Assembly (NCBI GenBank): GCA_958434805.1
Contig: CAUBDX010000034.1
Coordinates: 1 to 27,485, forward strand
Origin: an uncultured Phocaeicola sp.
GTDB taxonomy: Bacteria; Bacteroidota; Bacteroidia; Bacteroidales; Bacteroidaceae
Direction: 5' to 3'
Length of the DNA stretch: 27,485 nt
Part shown: positions 7,435 through 15,826 of the stretch, in pieces
How the letters are laid out: each line of letters starts with the position of its first letter
Position numbering within the stretch: the stretch's first letter is position 1
The notes under the pieces: model-generated
What the model was told of the DNA's origin: nothing
What the model saw: the letters and a program-made list of their open reading frames with translations, nothing else
The model's database searches: none
Made by a program: the position numbers and the translations under genes

Positions 7435-7470
7435 ATGTCCAAGTGGAAAGCTATCAATGATTGTAAGTGA
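7435..7470 (+). other. Possible 11-codon leader ORF before traG
   Basis: ATG at 7435 opens MSKWKAINDCK, ending TGA at 7468-7470, six bases before a terminator-like hairpin. It may be chance, or a leader peptide whose translation affects that hairpin. There is no run of any regulatory amino acid. Confidence 0.25.
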
Positions 7471-7475
7471 ATGGA

Positions 7476-7513
7476 GGTGGGGGCATCACGCATGAGGGTG
7501 CGCCCGCCTTTTT
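7476..7513 (+). terminator. Terminator-like hairpin inside the operon, before traG
   Basis: Arm GGTGGGGGCA (7476-7485) pairs with TGCGCCCGCC (7499-7508) over 10 positions with one G-U and one G-G mismatch, then TTTTT (7509-7513). It has the form of an intrinsic terminator but lies 23 bp before the traG start, so it is better read as an attenuator or partial terminator that lowers traG expression. Confidence 0.55.
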
Positions 7514-7536
7514 GCGATTAAAAAAGAAAAAGAACA

Positions 7537-10242
7537 ATGACCCTATACATCATACTCATATTCTCAGCCATCTGCGTGGGCATGGCCATCAGTGTCAAGG
7601 CATTCGGCACGGGAGGGAAGCGCAAGCGCATCTTCCAGGACATCTACTTCTCCATCGAGGAAGTGGATGGCATCGGCGTGCTCTATACCAAGACGGGCGA
7701 ATACTCCGCTGTTCTGAAGATGGAGAACCCTGTGCAGAAGTATTCCGCCAACATCGAGGCCTACTATGAGTTCACCCACCTCTTCGCCGCCCTTGCCCAG
7801 ACCTTGGGCGAAGGCTATGCGCTGCACAAGCAGGACGTGTTTGTGAGGAAGGCATTCAAGGAAGAGAACGGTGGAAATCATGAGTTCCTGAGCGAGAGTT
7901 ACTTCCGCTATTTCAACGGCAGACCCTTTACCGACAGCGTCTGCTACCTCACCATCACACAGGAGAACAAGAAGAGCCGTCTGATGTCGTTCGACAACAA
8001 GAAATGGCGTGACTTCTTGGTGAAGATACGCAAGGTGCACGACCAGCTGAGGGATGCCGGCGTGAAGTCCCGATTCCTCGGCAAAACGGAAGCCTGCGAG
8101 TATGTGGACCGTTTCTTCTCCATGAACTTCCGTGACAAGGTGGTGTCGATGACCAACTTCAAGGTCGATGACGAGACCATCGGCATGGGGGACCGTAGCT
8201 GCAAGGTGTATAGCCTTGTGGATGTGGATTATGCCAACTTGCCGTCGGTCATCCGTCCCTACGCAAATATCGAGGTGAACAACACCAGTATGCCCGTTGA
8301 TCTCGTGAGCATCGTCGATAGCGTGCCCGGAGCCGACTGCGTGGTGTTCAACCAGATGGTGTTCGTGCCCAACCAGAAGCGTGAGCTTGCCCTACTCGAC
8401 AAGAAGAAAAACCGCCATGCCTCCATGCCCAACCCCAGCAACCTGATGGCTGTAGAGGACATCAAGCGTGTGCAGGAGGTGATAGCCCGTGAGAGCAAGC
8501 AGCTCGTCTATACCCACTACAACCTCGTGGTGGCAGTGAGCGGCGACACCGACATACAGAAATGCACCAACCATCTCGAAAACTCCTTCTCGCGCATGGG
8601 CATCCACATCAGCAAGCGGGCCTACAACCAGTTGGAGCTGTTCGTCAACTCTTTCCCCGGCAACTGCTATGGCATGAATGCCGACTACGACCGATTCCTC
8701 ACCCTCGGCGATGCCGCCACCTGTCTGATGTACAAGGAGCGCATCGTGCATAATGAGGACACCCCGCTGAAGATATACTATACCGACCGCCAAGGTGTGC
8801 CCGTAGCCATCGACATCACAGGAAAGGAGGGAAAGGAGAAGCTGACCGACAACTCGAACTTTTTTTGTTTGGGTCCTTCGGGCAGCGGCAAGTCGTTCCA
8901 CATGAACAGCGTGGTGCGTCAGTTGTGGGAGCAGAACACCGACATCGTCATGGTCGATACGGGTAACTCGTATGAGGGACTCTGCGAGTATGTGGGCGGC
9001 AAGTACATCGCCTATACGGAGGACAAGCCCATCACCATGAACCCCTTCAACATCAGCAAGCGGGAGCTGAACATTGAGAAGATAGACTTCCTGAAGAACC
9101 TGATACTGCTGATATGGAAAGGCTCGGAGACGCAGATACCCGAACTGGAGTTCCGTGTCGTGGAGCAGTTGGTGACGGAGTATTACGATTTCTATTTCAA
9201 CGGTGTGCAGCCCTATCCTTCCTCACAGAAGGAGACACTGAGAAAAAACCTCTCCACCATGGAGAAGCGGCGCGGCACGGAGCTGACGCAGATACACGAC
9301 AAGGTGGAGAAACTCATCAAGGGACTGGAGGAACGGCGCATGGCATTGAGCGTGAAGACCCTCTCCTTCGACTCATTCTATGAGTTCGCCTGTGAGCGTC
9401 TCGACCAGATCTGCATCGAGAACAACATCACCACCATCGACTGCGACAACTTCGCCTATATGCTCCAAAACTTCTACCGTGGCGGCAAGTACGACAAGAT
9501 TCTCAACGAGAACGTGGATAGCACCTTGTTCGACGAGACCTTCATCGTCTTCGAGGTGGATGCCATCAAGGAGAACAAGCAGCTCTTCCCCATCGTGACG
9601 CTCATCATCATGGACGTGTTCCTGCAGAAGATGCGCCTGAAGAAGAACCGCAAGTGCCTTGTCATCGAGGAGGCATGGAAAGCCATCGCCTCGCCGCTGA
9701 TGGCCGAGTACATCAAGTACCTATACAAGACAGCCCGAAAGTTCTGGGCGAGCGTGGGCGTAGTGACACAGGAGATACAGGACATCATCGGCAGTCCCAT
9801 CGTGAAGGAAGCCATCATCAACAACTCCGACGTGGTGATGCTGCTCGACCAAAGCAAATTTCGTGAGCGATTCGACGAGATCAAGGCGATATTAGGATTG
9901 ACGGATGTGGATTGCAAGAAGATATTCACTGTCAACCGCTTGGATAACAAGGAGGGAAGAAGTTTCTTCCGTGAGGTGTTTATCCGACGTGGATCGACGA
10001 GCGGAGTGTATGGTGTGGAGGAGCCGCACGAGTGCTATATGACCTACACCACCGAGCGAGCTGAGAAGGAGGCATTGAAACTCTATAAGCATGAACTGAA
10101 GTGCAGACATCAGGAGGCTATCGAGCGGTATTGCAGAGATTGGGATGCCAGTGGCATCGGGAAGTCGTTGGCATTTGCGCAGAAGGTCAATGAGGCGGGG
10201 CATGTGCTCAATTTGACGGACGATGGAGCCACTCGCCGCTGA
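7537..10242 (+). CDS. traG: TraG, VirB4-type conjugation ATPase
   Basis: A 901-residue ATPase that powers the type IV secretion channel. An N-terminal hydrophobic helix (residues 2-20, TLYIILIFSAICVGMAIS) precedes the conserved region with RIFQDIYFSIEEVDGIGVLYTKTGEYSAV, typical of Bacteroidetes TraG (DUF3875-type N-terminus). Walker A is GPSGSGKS at 446-453 and Walker B is LVIEEAWKA at about 708-716, followed by a VTQEIQDI motif near residue 746, all usual for VirB4. Many relatives lack the leading membrane helix; it may replace a separate anchor. Preceded by the traE/traF genes and by a terminator-like hairpin, it is transcribed with the operon. A hairpin overlaps its stop codon. Confidence 0.93.
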   Translation: MTLYIILIFSAICVGMAISVKAFGTGGKRKRIFQDIYFSIEEVDGIGVLYTKTGEYSAVLKMENPVQKYSANIEAYYEFTHLFAALAQTLGEGYALHKQDVFVRKAFKEENGGNHEFLSESYFRYFNGRPFTDSVCYLTITQENKKSRLMSFDNKKWRDFLVKIRKVHDQLRDAGVKSRFLGKTEACEYVDRFFSMNFRDKVVSMTNFKVDDETIGMGDRSCKVYSLVDVDYANLPSVIRPYANIEVNNTSMPVDLVSIVDSVPGADCVVFNQMVFVPNQKRELALLDKKKNRHASMPNPSNLMAVEDIKRVQEVIARESKQLVYTHYNLVVAVSGDTDIQKCTNHLENSFSRMGIHISKRAYNQLELFVNSFPGNCYGMNADYDRFLTLGDAATCLMYKERIVHNEDTPLKIYYTDRQGVPVAIDITGKEGKEKLTDNSNFFCLGPSGSGKSFHMNSVVRQLWEQNTDIVMVDTGNSYEGLCEYVGGKYIAYTEDKPITMNPFNISKRELNIEKIDFLKNLILLIWKGSETQIPELEFRVVEQLVTEYYDFYFNGVQPYPSSQKETLRKNLSTMEKRRGTELTQIHDKVEKLIKGLEERRMALSVKTLSFDSFYEFACERLDQICIENNITTIDCDNFAYMLQNFYRGGKYDKILNENVDSTLFDETFIVFEVDAIKENKQLFPIVTLIIMDVFLQKMRLKKNRKCLVIEEAWKAIASPLMAEYIKYLYKTARKFWASVGVVTQEIQDIIGSPIVKEAIINNSDVVMLLDQSKFRERFDEIKAILGLTDVDCKKIFTVNRLDNKEGRSFFREVFIRRGSTSGVYGVEEPHECYMTYTTERAEKEALKLYKHELKCRHQEAIERYCRDWDASGIGKSLAFAQKVNEAGHVLNLTDDGATRR

Positions 10243-10263
10243 CACGGCGAGCACGGGGGCTGA
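10232..10263 (+). promoter_or_regulatory. Hairpin spanning the traG stop codon
   Basis: CTCGCCG (10232-10238) pairs with CGGCGAG (10245-10251), a perfect 7-bp stem whose loop carries the TGA stop. It is followed by CACGGGGGCT (10252-10261), close to the AACGGTGGCT tail of the hairpins at 10307 and 19606, so it may be a divergent third member of that family. Confidence 0.4.
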
Positions 10264-10306
10264 TTGATGGAAACGGAAATCCCGGAATAGACGTAAAGCC
10301 CAGATG

Positions 10307-10337
10307 CCCGAAAGCAAAACTTTCGGGAACGGTGGCT
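10307..10337 (+). repeat. Conserved intergenic hairpin with AACGGTGGCT tail, copy A
   Basis: CCCGAAAG (10307-10314), loop CAAAA, CTTTCGGG (10320-10327): an 8-bp perfect stem with a 5-nt loop, followed by AACGGTGGCT. Copy B at 19606 has the same stem and loop lengths and the identical tail, with different but still paired bases at stem positions 6-8. The paired substitutions point to selection for the RNA (or DNA) structure. No T run follows, so it is not a plain terminator. Confidence 0.7.
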
Positions 10338-10338
10338 G

Positions 10339-10466
10339 GGTAGTATTTACGATTAGTAGTAAATACGATTAGTAGTGAATACTACCAATAGTAAATACTA
10401 CAAGTAGTAAAGTAGTGGAATAGTAGAAACTGAAAGTAGTAAAAACGTAAAGTAGTGAAGCAATGA
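10339..10466 (+). repeat. Eight-unit, 16-bp tandem repeat array (consensus ARTAGTAAATACNNNN)
   Basis: The gap before the 846-residue-protein gene is a run of eight units in exact 16-bp register, starting at 10339, 10355, 10371, 10387, 10403, 10419, 10435 and 10451. The first five bases of units 2-8 are always AGTAG or AATAG. Units 1 and 2 share TACGATT, units 3 and 4 share AATACTAC. The array also contains an 11-bp perfect inverted repeat, GTAGTATTTAC (10340-10350) and GTAAATACTAC (10391-10401). The last unit overlaps the start codon at 10463. With no open frame through it, it is likely a regulatory or protein-binding array. Confidence 0.75.
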
Positions 10467-13003
10467 GACGTTTATACCTTATTATAATATATATGTGTCT
10501 TACACTTGTCGTGGGAAGGGTTCATGCGCAGTATTACAGCGTGAACTACGACAAGCAGATCGTTGCCGCCATGGCTGCCGCATTCGGTGCTGGAGCTATG
10601 GCAGAGAGCTATTATAACGAGCAGGTGGGCGAAATCTTGAAGCACTACAATGCCGCAGAGGTTGCCACTGCCGGCATCTTCGCTGCCAAGTTCTTGGAGC
10701 GCAAGGCATTCACCGACCTCGGCATTTGGAGCAGTAGCACGGAGAACTACTATTACCGCCGCATCCACAATATGGTGGCGAACAAGATTATGCCCAAGAT
10801 ATGGACGGTGGCAGGAATGATGCTGAAAAGTCCGCAGACCGCCCTCTACTGGGGCAGTTACCTGATGAAGATATGCGCCGACACAAAGTCGCTGTGTATG
10901 CAGTTTGAGAGTGTCGTGACCAACAGTAGCTTGACCTTTGCCGACATTCAGTTCTTGGAAATCAACCAAGAGATAGCCGCCATCCTCAAACTCTCGGAGA
11001 TAGGCAATGTAGATTGGCAGCAGCTGTTGGATGACATCGCCAGTGTGCCCGGCAACTTCACCGTGGAGAACCTCACCGCCGACATCGAGACGCTTTACAA
11101 TATGGGAGCATCGTTGGCGACGGCAGGTATCAACGGGGCATCAGGCGCACTCTTGCAGCAGAGTGCCTTCAACGACCTTTTCAATGGCAAGGTGAGTAAA
11201 ATCATCGACATCTATGACAACTACCATGACCTCTATGAACAGGCAGAGAACGGCATCGGCAGCACACTCCTTAGTCTGGTGGGTGGCGAGGACAACGTGG
11301 CAGCCCTCTTCGACCTCTCCAACTACAACATCACCTCGTGGATGACAGACTATCTGAGCGAGACGCAGGGCAACTACTATACACAGCGTTGGTACATTGC
11401 CCGACGAGACCAAGGCAGCGTAAGCCTCTGTGACTACTATCCGCCGACCGATGACAACAGTATTCTGAACGGTGACCATTGGTATCGTATCAACACCTCC
11501 GACCCCAACTTCTACCCTAACAGCACGCAGCGAGAGCAGATACTGGCCAACTCGGAGAACCATGCCGGATGGAGCCGCAGCCGTGTGCAGCAGCTCAACG
11601 CCCAGAGCGACGGCTTCACCTATACGATGAACTATTGGATGTCGTCGTACATCATCAGCCGTGGCGGCAAGCAGACCAAGAAGGCCTACGCCTACGAGAT
11701 ACACGTTACCAAGAGCTGGAACAACGTGGAAGAGGTGTATGAGGATGTCTTCGACTCCTACAGCATGGACTTGAATACCTTCAAGCGTCAGTTGCAGGCA
11801 CGTCTCTCGGAGTATAACGACAACGAGGAGGGCTATGTCTATTACATCGGCAGTGACGCACGCCGTTACTATCAAGCCACCGATGCCGCCAAACTGAAGG
11901 GCGTGGAGAGCGTGACCATCAGCGTCACCTGTTCGGACGGTGTCACCCTCGGACAGGGCAGCACGCAGTACAAGTGCCGTGAGTGCGGCGGTTCGCTCAA
12001 TGCCCACAGCAAGGAATGCGCCATGAGGACAAGCGTATCAGAAAATAATCTCGACCTATCGGAACTGGACGAGAAGGAACGTGAGGCGAATAGCAAGATA
12101 GCCCTGTTGGAGGCGCAGATAAGCCAGTTGGAGACAGAGAACAGGAACCTGCTCACGCAGATAGCCAATGCCTCTGTGGAGGAAGCCCCTGCCTTGCGGC
12201 AGCAACATAATGTCAACAAGACGAAGATAGACAACCTGAAGAAGGAATTGGCGACATGGCAGCAGCAGTTGGCAGACATACAGAATGCCAAGAGCGAGGC
12301 GGCTAACGACAATGCCACCTCCACCGATGACTACTACCGCATCCCTGCCATCATGCAGGATGTGAAGTCAGCCTACAATCTCACGTGGCAAGGTGCCGGT
12401 TCGTGGAACGGCTACACCTACGTCCGAACTGCCACCATGCCCAACATCAACGGCATTATCACCTTCAAGGCGACACTGTCCATTGCAAGGAAGCCCAAGT
12501 ACTTCCTTGGCATCAAGATACACCGTGCGATACTGCAAATATCGTGGGAGCTGACCTCGGAATACACCGACACACAGGTGGTGGATGTGCTGACCCTTGA
12601 CCCGAATGCCTCTGACGAGGAGAAGACGAGGCAGGTGAACAGCCGTATCTCGGAGATAGCCCAGGAGTTCCCGTCGTGCAGCATCACCACAGAATATGCC
12701 AAGAGCGAGGCAACCCAGACCGCCGACAATGACGATGTAATACACCTGCTCTGGTCGAGCGACCGTCTGGAGATAGCCCGTGAAGTAGATAGCCGTATCA
12801 CCAAGATTTACGCCGACTTGGTATCATTAGAAAAAATGATGCACTACAAGCGCAGCATCATTGACGTGCTGAAGGACATTCTTCCTTCAATCGACGCAGA
12901 CCAAGGTCGCAGAAGGACACTCATTGAAGAGTGCTACGAGCGATGGAGAGAGAATGCAGACCCTAACAGAGGGAATGGTGAAGATAACGAGAACGAAAAC
13001 TGA
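10463..13003 (+). CDS. Large exported transfer-operon protein of unknown function
   Basis: An 846-residue protein with a signal peptide (residues 1-22, ending GRVHAQ). The N-terminal 270 residues are helical and Ala/Tyr-rich with weak hydrophobic stretches. The middle (about 290-490) is Tyr/Ser/Asn-rich and may be beta-rich. Residues 505-519 hold C-x2-C-x6-H-x3-C (CRECGGSLNAHSKEC), a zinc-knuckle-like pattern that is unusual in an exported protein. A heptad-rich coiled coil follows at about 535-612, then a C-terminal region of unknown type. I do not recognise the family. It stands between the traG and traI-like genes, where simpler Bacteroides operons carry no gene of this size, and is preceded by the 16-bp repeat array. 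It is probably periplasmic or outer-surface, part of the transfer apparatus. Confidence 0.8.
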   Translation: MRRLYLIIIYMCLTLVVGRVHAQYYSVNYDKQIVAAMAAAFGAGAMAESYYNEQVGEILKHYNAAEVATAGIFAAKFLERKAFTDLGIWSSSTENYYYRRIHNMVANKIMPKIWTVAGMMLKSPQTALYWGSYLMKICADTKSLCMQFESVVTNSSLTFADIQFLEINQEIAAILKLSEIGNVDWQQLLDDIASVPGNFTVENLTADIETLYNMGASLATAGINGASGALLQQSAFNDLFNGKVSKIIDIYDNYHDLYEQAENGIGSTLLSLVGGEDNVAALFDLSNYNITSWMTDYLSETQGNYYTQRWYIARRDQGSVSLCDYYPPTDDNSILNGDHWYRINTSDPNFYPNSTQREQILANSENHAGWSRSRVQQLNAQSDGFTYTMNYWMSSYIISRGGKQTKKAYAYEIHVTKSWNNVEEVYEDVFDSYSMDLNTFKRQLQARLSEYNDNEEGYVYYIGSDARRYYQATDAAKLKGVESVTISVTCSDGVTLGQGSTQYKCRECGGSLNAHSKECAMRTSVSENNLDLSELDEKEREANSKIALLEAQISQLETENRNLLTQIANASVEEAPALRQQHNVNKTKIDNLKKELATWQQQLADIQNAKSEAANDNATSTDDYYRIPAIMQDVKSAYNLTWQGAGSWNGYTYVRTATMPNINGIITFKATLSIARKPKYFLGIKIHRAILQISWELTSEYTDTQVVDVLTLDPNASDEEKTRQVNSRISEIAQEFPSCSITTEYAKSEATQTADNDDVIHLLWSSDRLEIAREVDSRITKIYADLVSLEKMMHYKRSIIDVLKDILPSIDADQGRRRTLIEECYERWRENADPNRGNGEDNENEN

Positions 13004-13017
13004 GGGAGGAACGGAGA

Positions 13018-13743
13018 ATGAGACATACCATCATCATAGCTCTCCTGCTGATTACCCTCTTCCCCAATACAGCCTTGGCGCAATGGGGATTCGATGCGGT
13101 ATCGGTGGAAGCATACATCAACGACCACAAGAAGCAGCGCAGCCTCTTGCTGGCACGCAGCACTTTGGAGTACAGCAATCAACTGCTGCATGAATACAGC
13201 AGTGAAGAGGTGGGCAAATACAAGGAACTGAATGTGGATTTGGACAAATACACCCGGGCCTTCGACATCATCGATGTGATGTACCAGTCGTTGCGCACGG
13301 TGCTGAACGTGAAGAGCACCTACCAGACGGTGAGCGACCGCATCAGTGACTACAAGAACCTGTTGGAGGACTTCAATGATAAGGTCATCAAGCGGAAACA
13401 CATCGAACTGGCTGACACGATGCTCATCAGCATCAACAAGAAAGCCATCGACAACATATACAACGAAGGAAGCCAACTCTACCATAGCGTCAACGACCTC
13501 GTGTTGTATGCCACAGGAGCGGCAGCCTGTTCAACTTCCGACCTGCTGATGGTGTTGGACAATATCAACAATTCGTTGGACCTGATAGAAAAACATCTGA
13601 ACCAAGCCTACTTCCAGACATGGCGGTATGTGCAGCTGCGCATGGGCTATTGGAAGGAGAAGGTGTATCGGACGAGGACGAAGGAAGAGATACTGGAAGA
13701 TGCCTTCAGCCGATGGAAAGTGGCAGGAAAACTTGACTATTGA
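13018..13743 (+). CDS. TraI-like (DUF4141-type) exported conjugation protein
   Basis: A 241-residue protein with a clear signal peptide (residues 1-22, ending ALAQW) followed by an all-helical region that looks coiled, with repeated charged/leucine heptads (residues 40-150) and a C-terminal basic helix, RMGYWKEKVYRTRTKEE. Size, signal peptide with QW at the cleavage site, helical make-up and place between traG and traJ fit the DUF4141 TraI proteins, a VirB5-like position. The assignment is by resemblance only. The gene is preceded by an unusually good Shine-Dalgarno-like stretch (GGGAGGAACGGAG), rare in Bacteroidetes, 14 bp after the previous stop. Confidence 0.6.
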   Translation: MRHTIIIALLLITLFPNTALAQWGFDAVSVEAYINDHKKQRSLLLARSTLEYSNQLLHEYSSEEVGKYKELNVDLDKYTRAFDIIDVMYQSLRTVLNVKSTYQTVSDRISDYKNLLEDFNDKVIKRKHIELADTMLISINKKAIDNIYNEGSQLYHSVNDLVLYATGAAACSTSDLLMVLDNINNSLDLIEKHLNQAYFQTWRYVQLRMGYWKEKVYRTRTKEEILEDAFSRWKVAGKLDY

Positions 13744-13770
13744 CGGATTGTAAACAAAAGAAGAACGGAC

Positions 13771-14535
13771 ATGAAGAAGACAATGATACTCATCATGGCG
13801 GTAGCAACCACCATCAAAGCCACAGCCCAGAGCGTGACCTACAACCACGACTCCTCCAAGCAGAACCAGATAACGGTGATGGAGACAGGTGGCGGTTCTC
13901 TCACCCCTGAGTTCTATTATTGGCTGTTACATAACAACTATAAGAAGACAGCGGCAGAGAAGAACAAGTTAGGTTTCCGCACTCTTGCCGGCATCAACCT
14001 CTACAACCAAGTAGATGATGCGGAGAAGATAGACTCTGCCCTCACCAAGCGTGCTGAGGTGGAAGCCTTGAACGTAGCCGACCGACAGATAGACCTCGCC
14101 TGGCTTGCCGAAAGCAGCAAGATCAACGGTCAGTTGGACAAGATGAAGGCGAACATAGACCATATCATCCCTACAGGAGGCACCATCAACGACAAGCGTC
14201 GGTGGGAGGAACTGTACAATATGTACCAGTGTGCCGTGAAAGCCACCAAGGATGCCTATATGCCCAATGCACAGAGAAAGCGGCAGTATCTTAGCATCTA
14301 TGCCGACCTGACGACACAGAACGAGACACTACTGAAATACCTTGTGCAGCTCAACACCCAAAGCCAGACTACCGCCCTCTTGGCAGCCACCAACGACCGT
14401 GTAGTACATAAAGGCAGCATCATCAGCGATGCCAAGAGCCGTTGGCAGGAAAACATGAAGGGCGTGAGGAGCTCGACAGGCACTGACGGCGATGATGCCA
14501 ACAGCGGTGAGGGTGAAGAAAGTGTGAACAGATAG
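13771..14535 (+). CDS. DUF5045-like exported protein of the transfer operon
   Basis: A 254-residue protein with a short signal peptide (residues 1-19, ending IKATAQS) and a mainly helical, soluble body rich in Asn, Thr and Lys. The segment SVTYNHDSSKQNQITVMETG right after the signal peptide and the following YYWLLHNNYKKTAAEKNKLG resemble a family I associate with Bacteroidetes conjugative elements (DUF5045); this is from memory and was not checked. It is probably periplasmic. It follows the TraI-like gene by 27 bp in the same orientation. A role in the channel or in mating-pair formation is inferred from context alone. Confidence 0.6.
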   Translation: MKKTMILIMAVATTIKATAQSVTYNHDSSKQNQITVMETGGGSLTPEFYYWLLHNNYKKTAAEKNKLGFRTLAGINLYNQVDDAEKIDSALTKRAEVEALNVADRQIDLAWLAESSKINGQLDKMKANIDHIIPTGGTINDKRRWEELYNMYQCAVKATKDAYMPNAQRKRQYLSIYADLTTQNETLLKYLVQLNTQSQTTALLAATNDRVVHKGSIISDAKSRWQENMKGVRSSTGTDGDDANSGEGEESVNR

Positions 14536-14578
14536 AAATAAGGGAAGAGAAGAAATAATCACAAAACAGCATAGAGAT

Positions 14579-15409
14579 ATGAACGATATTCAGATTTTCA
14601 ACAACGAGGAATTTGGAGCAGTCCGAACCACAGGAACACCAGAGCAACCCTTGTTCTGTTTGGCTGATGTGGCAAGAGTTCTTGGACTAAAAACCAGCAA
14701 GTTGGTACAACGACTTTCGGATGATGTACTTTCAAAGTACCCCATCTCGGATAGTCTTGGAAGAGAACAGGTTACAAACTTTATCAATGAAGACGGACTG
14801 TATGATGTCATCCTTGACAGTCGCAAACCCGAAGCCAAACGTTTCCGCAAGTGGGTGACATCGGAGGTGCTCCCCTCTATCCGCAAGCATGGTGCCTATA
14901 TGACACAGCAGACCATCGAGAAGGCATTGGCAGAGCCAGACTTCCTGATACGGTTAGCAGTCAATCTGAAGGAAGAACGACAAAAGCGTCTGCTTGTCGA
15001 ACAGGAGTGTGAACACCAAAGGACACGCATCGTTGAGTTGGGATCCAAGGTGGATGACCTGCAACAGGAGGTGACGGAGATGAAGGACAAGGTGAGTTAC
15101 CTTGACATCATCCTTGCCACGAAGAGCAGTGTCCTGGTCACACAGATAGCACAGGACTATGGCGAGTCGTCCATCCGCTTCAACCGACGTCTGAAGGAGA
15201 TGAACATCCAGTATCAGCGTGGCAAGCAGTGGATTCTGTATGCCGACTACAAGGACTGCGGTTATGTGACCAGCGAGACCTACCTCATTAAACACAAGGA
15301 CGGTACGGAGGATGTGCGCATGAACACCAAATGGACACAGAAAGGTCGCCGCTTCCTCTATGAGAAACTGAAGAGCGTGGGAGTCATTCCTGTTATCGAA
15401 AGAACATAA
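14579..15409 (+). CDS. Phage-type antirepressor (BRO-N plus ANT/KilA-C-like)
   Basis: A 276-residue protein with a BRO-N domain at residues 1-105 (FGAVRTTGTPEQPLFCLADV, VINEDGLYDVILDSRKPEAK, FRKWVTSEVLPSIRKHGAYM), the hallmark of phage and virus Bro/antirepressor proteins. A coiled linker follows (115-168), then a C-terminal ANT/KilA-C-like domain (about 170-270, ending WTQKGRRFLYEKLKSVG). The full two-domain architecture is present. Such proteins in phages bind DNA or inactivate repressors. Here the gene lies inside the conjugation operon between the DUF5045-like gene and traJ, with short gaps on both sides (43 and 15 bp), suggesting acquisition from a phage. Regulation of transfer is a reasonable but untested role. 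Confidence 0.85.
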   Translation: MNDIQIFNNEEFGAVRTTGTPEQPLFCLADVARVLGLKTSKLVQRLSDDVLSKYPISDSLGREQVTNFINEDGLYDVILDSRKPEAKRFRKWVTSEVLPSIRKHGAYMTQQTIEKALAEPDFLIRLAVNLKEERQKRLLVEQECEHQRTRIVELGSKVDDLQQEVTEMKDKVSYLDIILATKSSVLVTQIAQDYGESSIRFNRRLKEMNIQYQRGKQWILYADYKDCGYVTSETYLIKHKDGTEDVRMNTKWTQKGRRFLYEKLKSVGVIPVIERT

Positions 15410-15424
15410 AATAAAGAAATAGCT

Positions 15425-15826
15425 ATGGAATCAATATCAAAAATACAGTTACGTCTCTATGCCGCCAAGAGGAAAAACGGCAAGTGGCAGTTGGAGATGT
15501 CAAGGATGCCGAAGCGAATCAGCGTTATCGGCAGGACACCCATCGTTGATGAGCATTATATGCCATCTGATTTAGAGGTAGTTTCAATGTCAAAGCTTCA
15601 CAAATATGTCGGAAGTTACTACGGCAAGATTGTGAAGACCCTCAAAGAGGAAGGCATCATCACCAAGGAATATGGAATGTGGAAACTGCGTGAAGACCTT
15701 CAGGACAAGGGCATTGCGGTATATGTCACAGGCAGGATGCGCTGCTTCTACCACTTCTATCTGTCATGGACACCGAAAGGCATAGAGTTTATCAAAGAGA
15801 TTATCAACAATAGAACCAGGCACTGA
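15425..15826 (+). CDS. Small KilA-C-like/winged-helix protein, partner of the antirepressor
   Basis: A 133-residue protein. The region at about residues 50-100 (LEVVSMSKLHKYVGSYYGKIVKTLKEEGIITKEYG) looks like a winged helix with a helix-turn-helix. The C-terminal end (SWTPKGIEFIKEIIN) resembles the closing part of KilA-C domains, including that of the preceding antirepressor (WTQKGRRFLYE). It lacks a BRO-N domain. It may be a truncated or split antirepressor, or a separate DNA-binding partner. It is 15 bp after the antirepressor gene, and its stop shares one base with the traJ start (TGATG), so it is translated with traJ. Confidence 0.55.
   Translation: MESISKIQLRLYAAKRKNGKWQLEMSRMPKRISVIGRTPIVDEHYMPSDLEVVSMSKLHKYVGSYYGKIVKTLKEEGIITKEYGMWKLREDLQDKGIAVYVTGRMRCFYHFYLSWTPKGIEFIKEIINNRTRH

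Noticed and set aside
7467..7769. Plus-strand open frame overlapping the traG start
   Set aside because: It is a different frame of the traG 5' region, spans the hairpin and codes for low-complexity His/Arg-rich sequence.
10339..10466. CRISPR array
   Set aside because: Units are contiguous 16-mers without spacers, and no cas genes are near.
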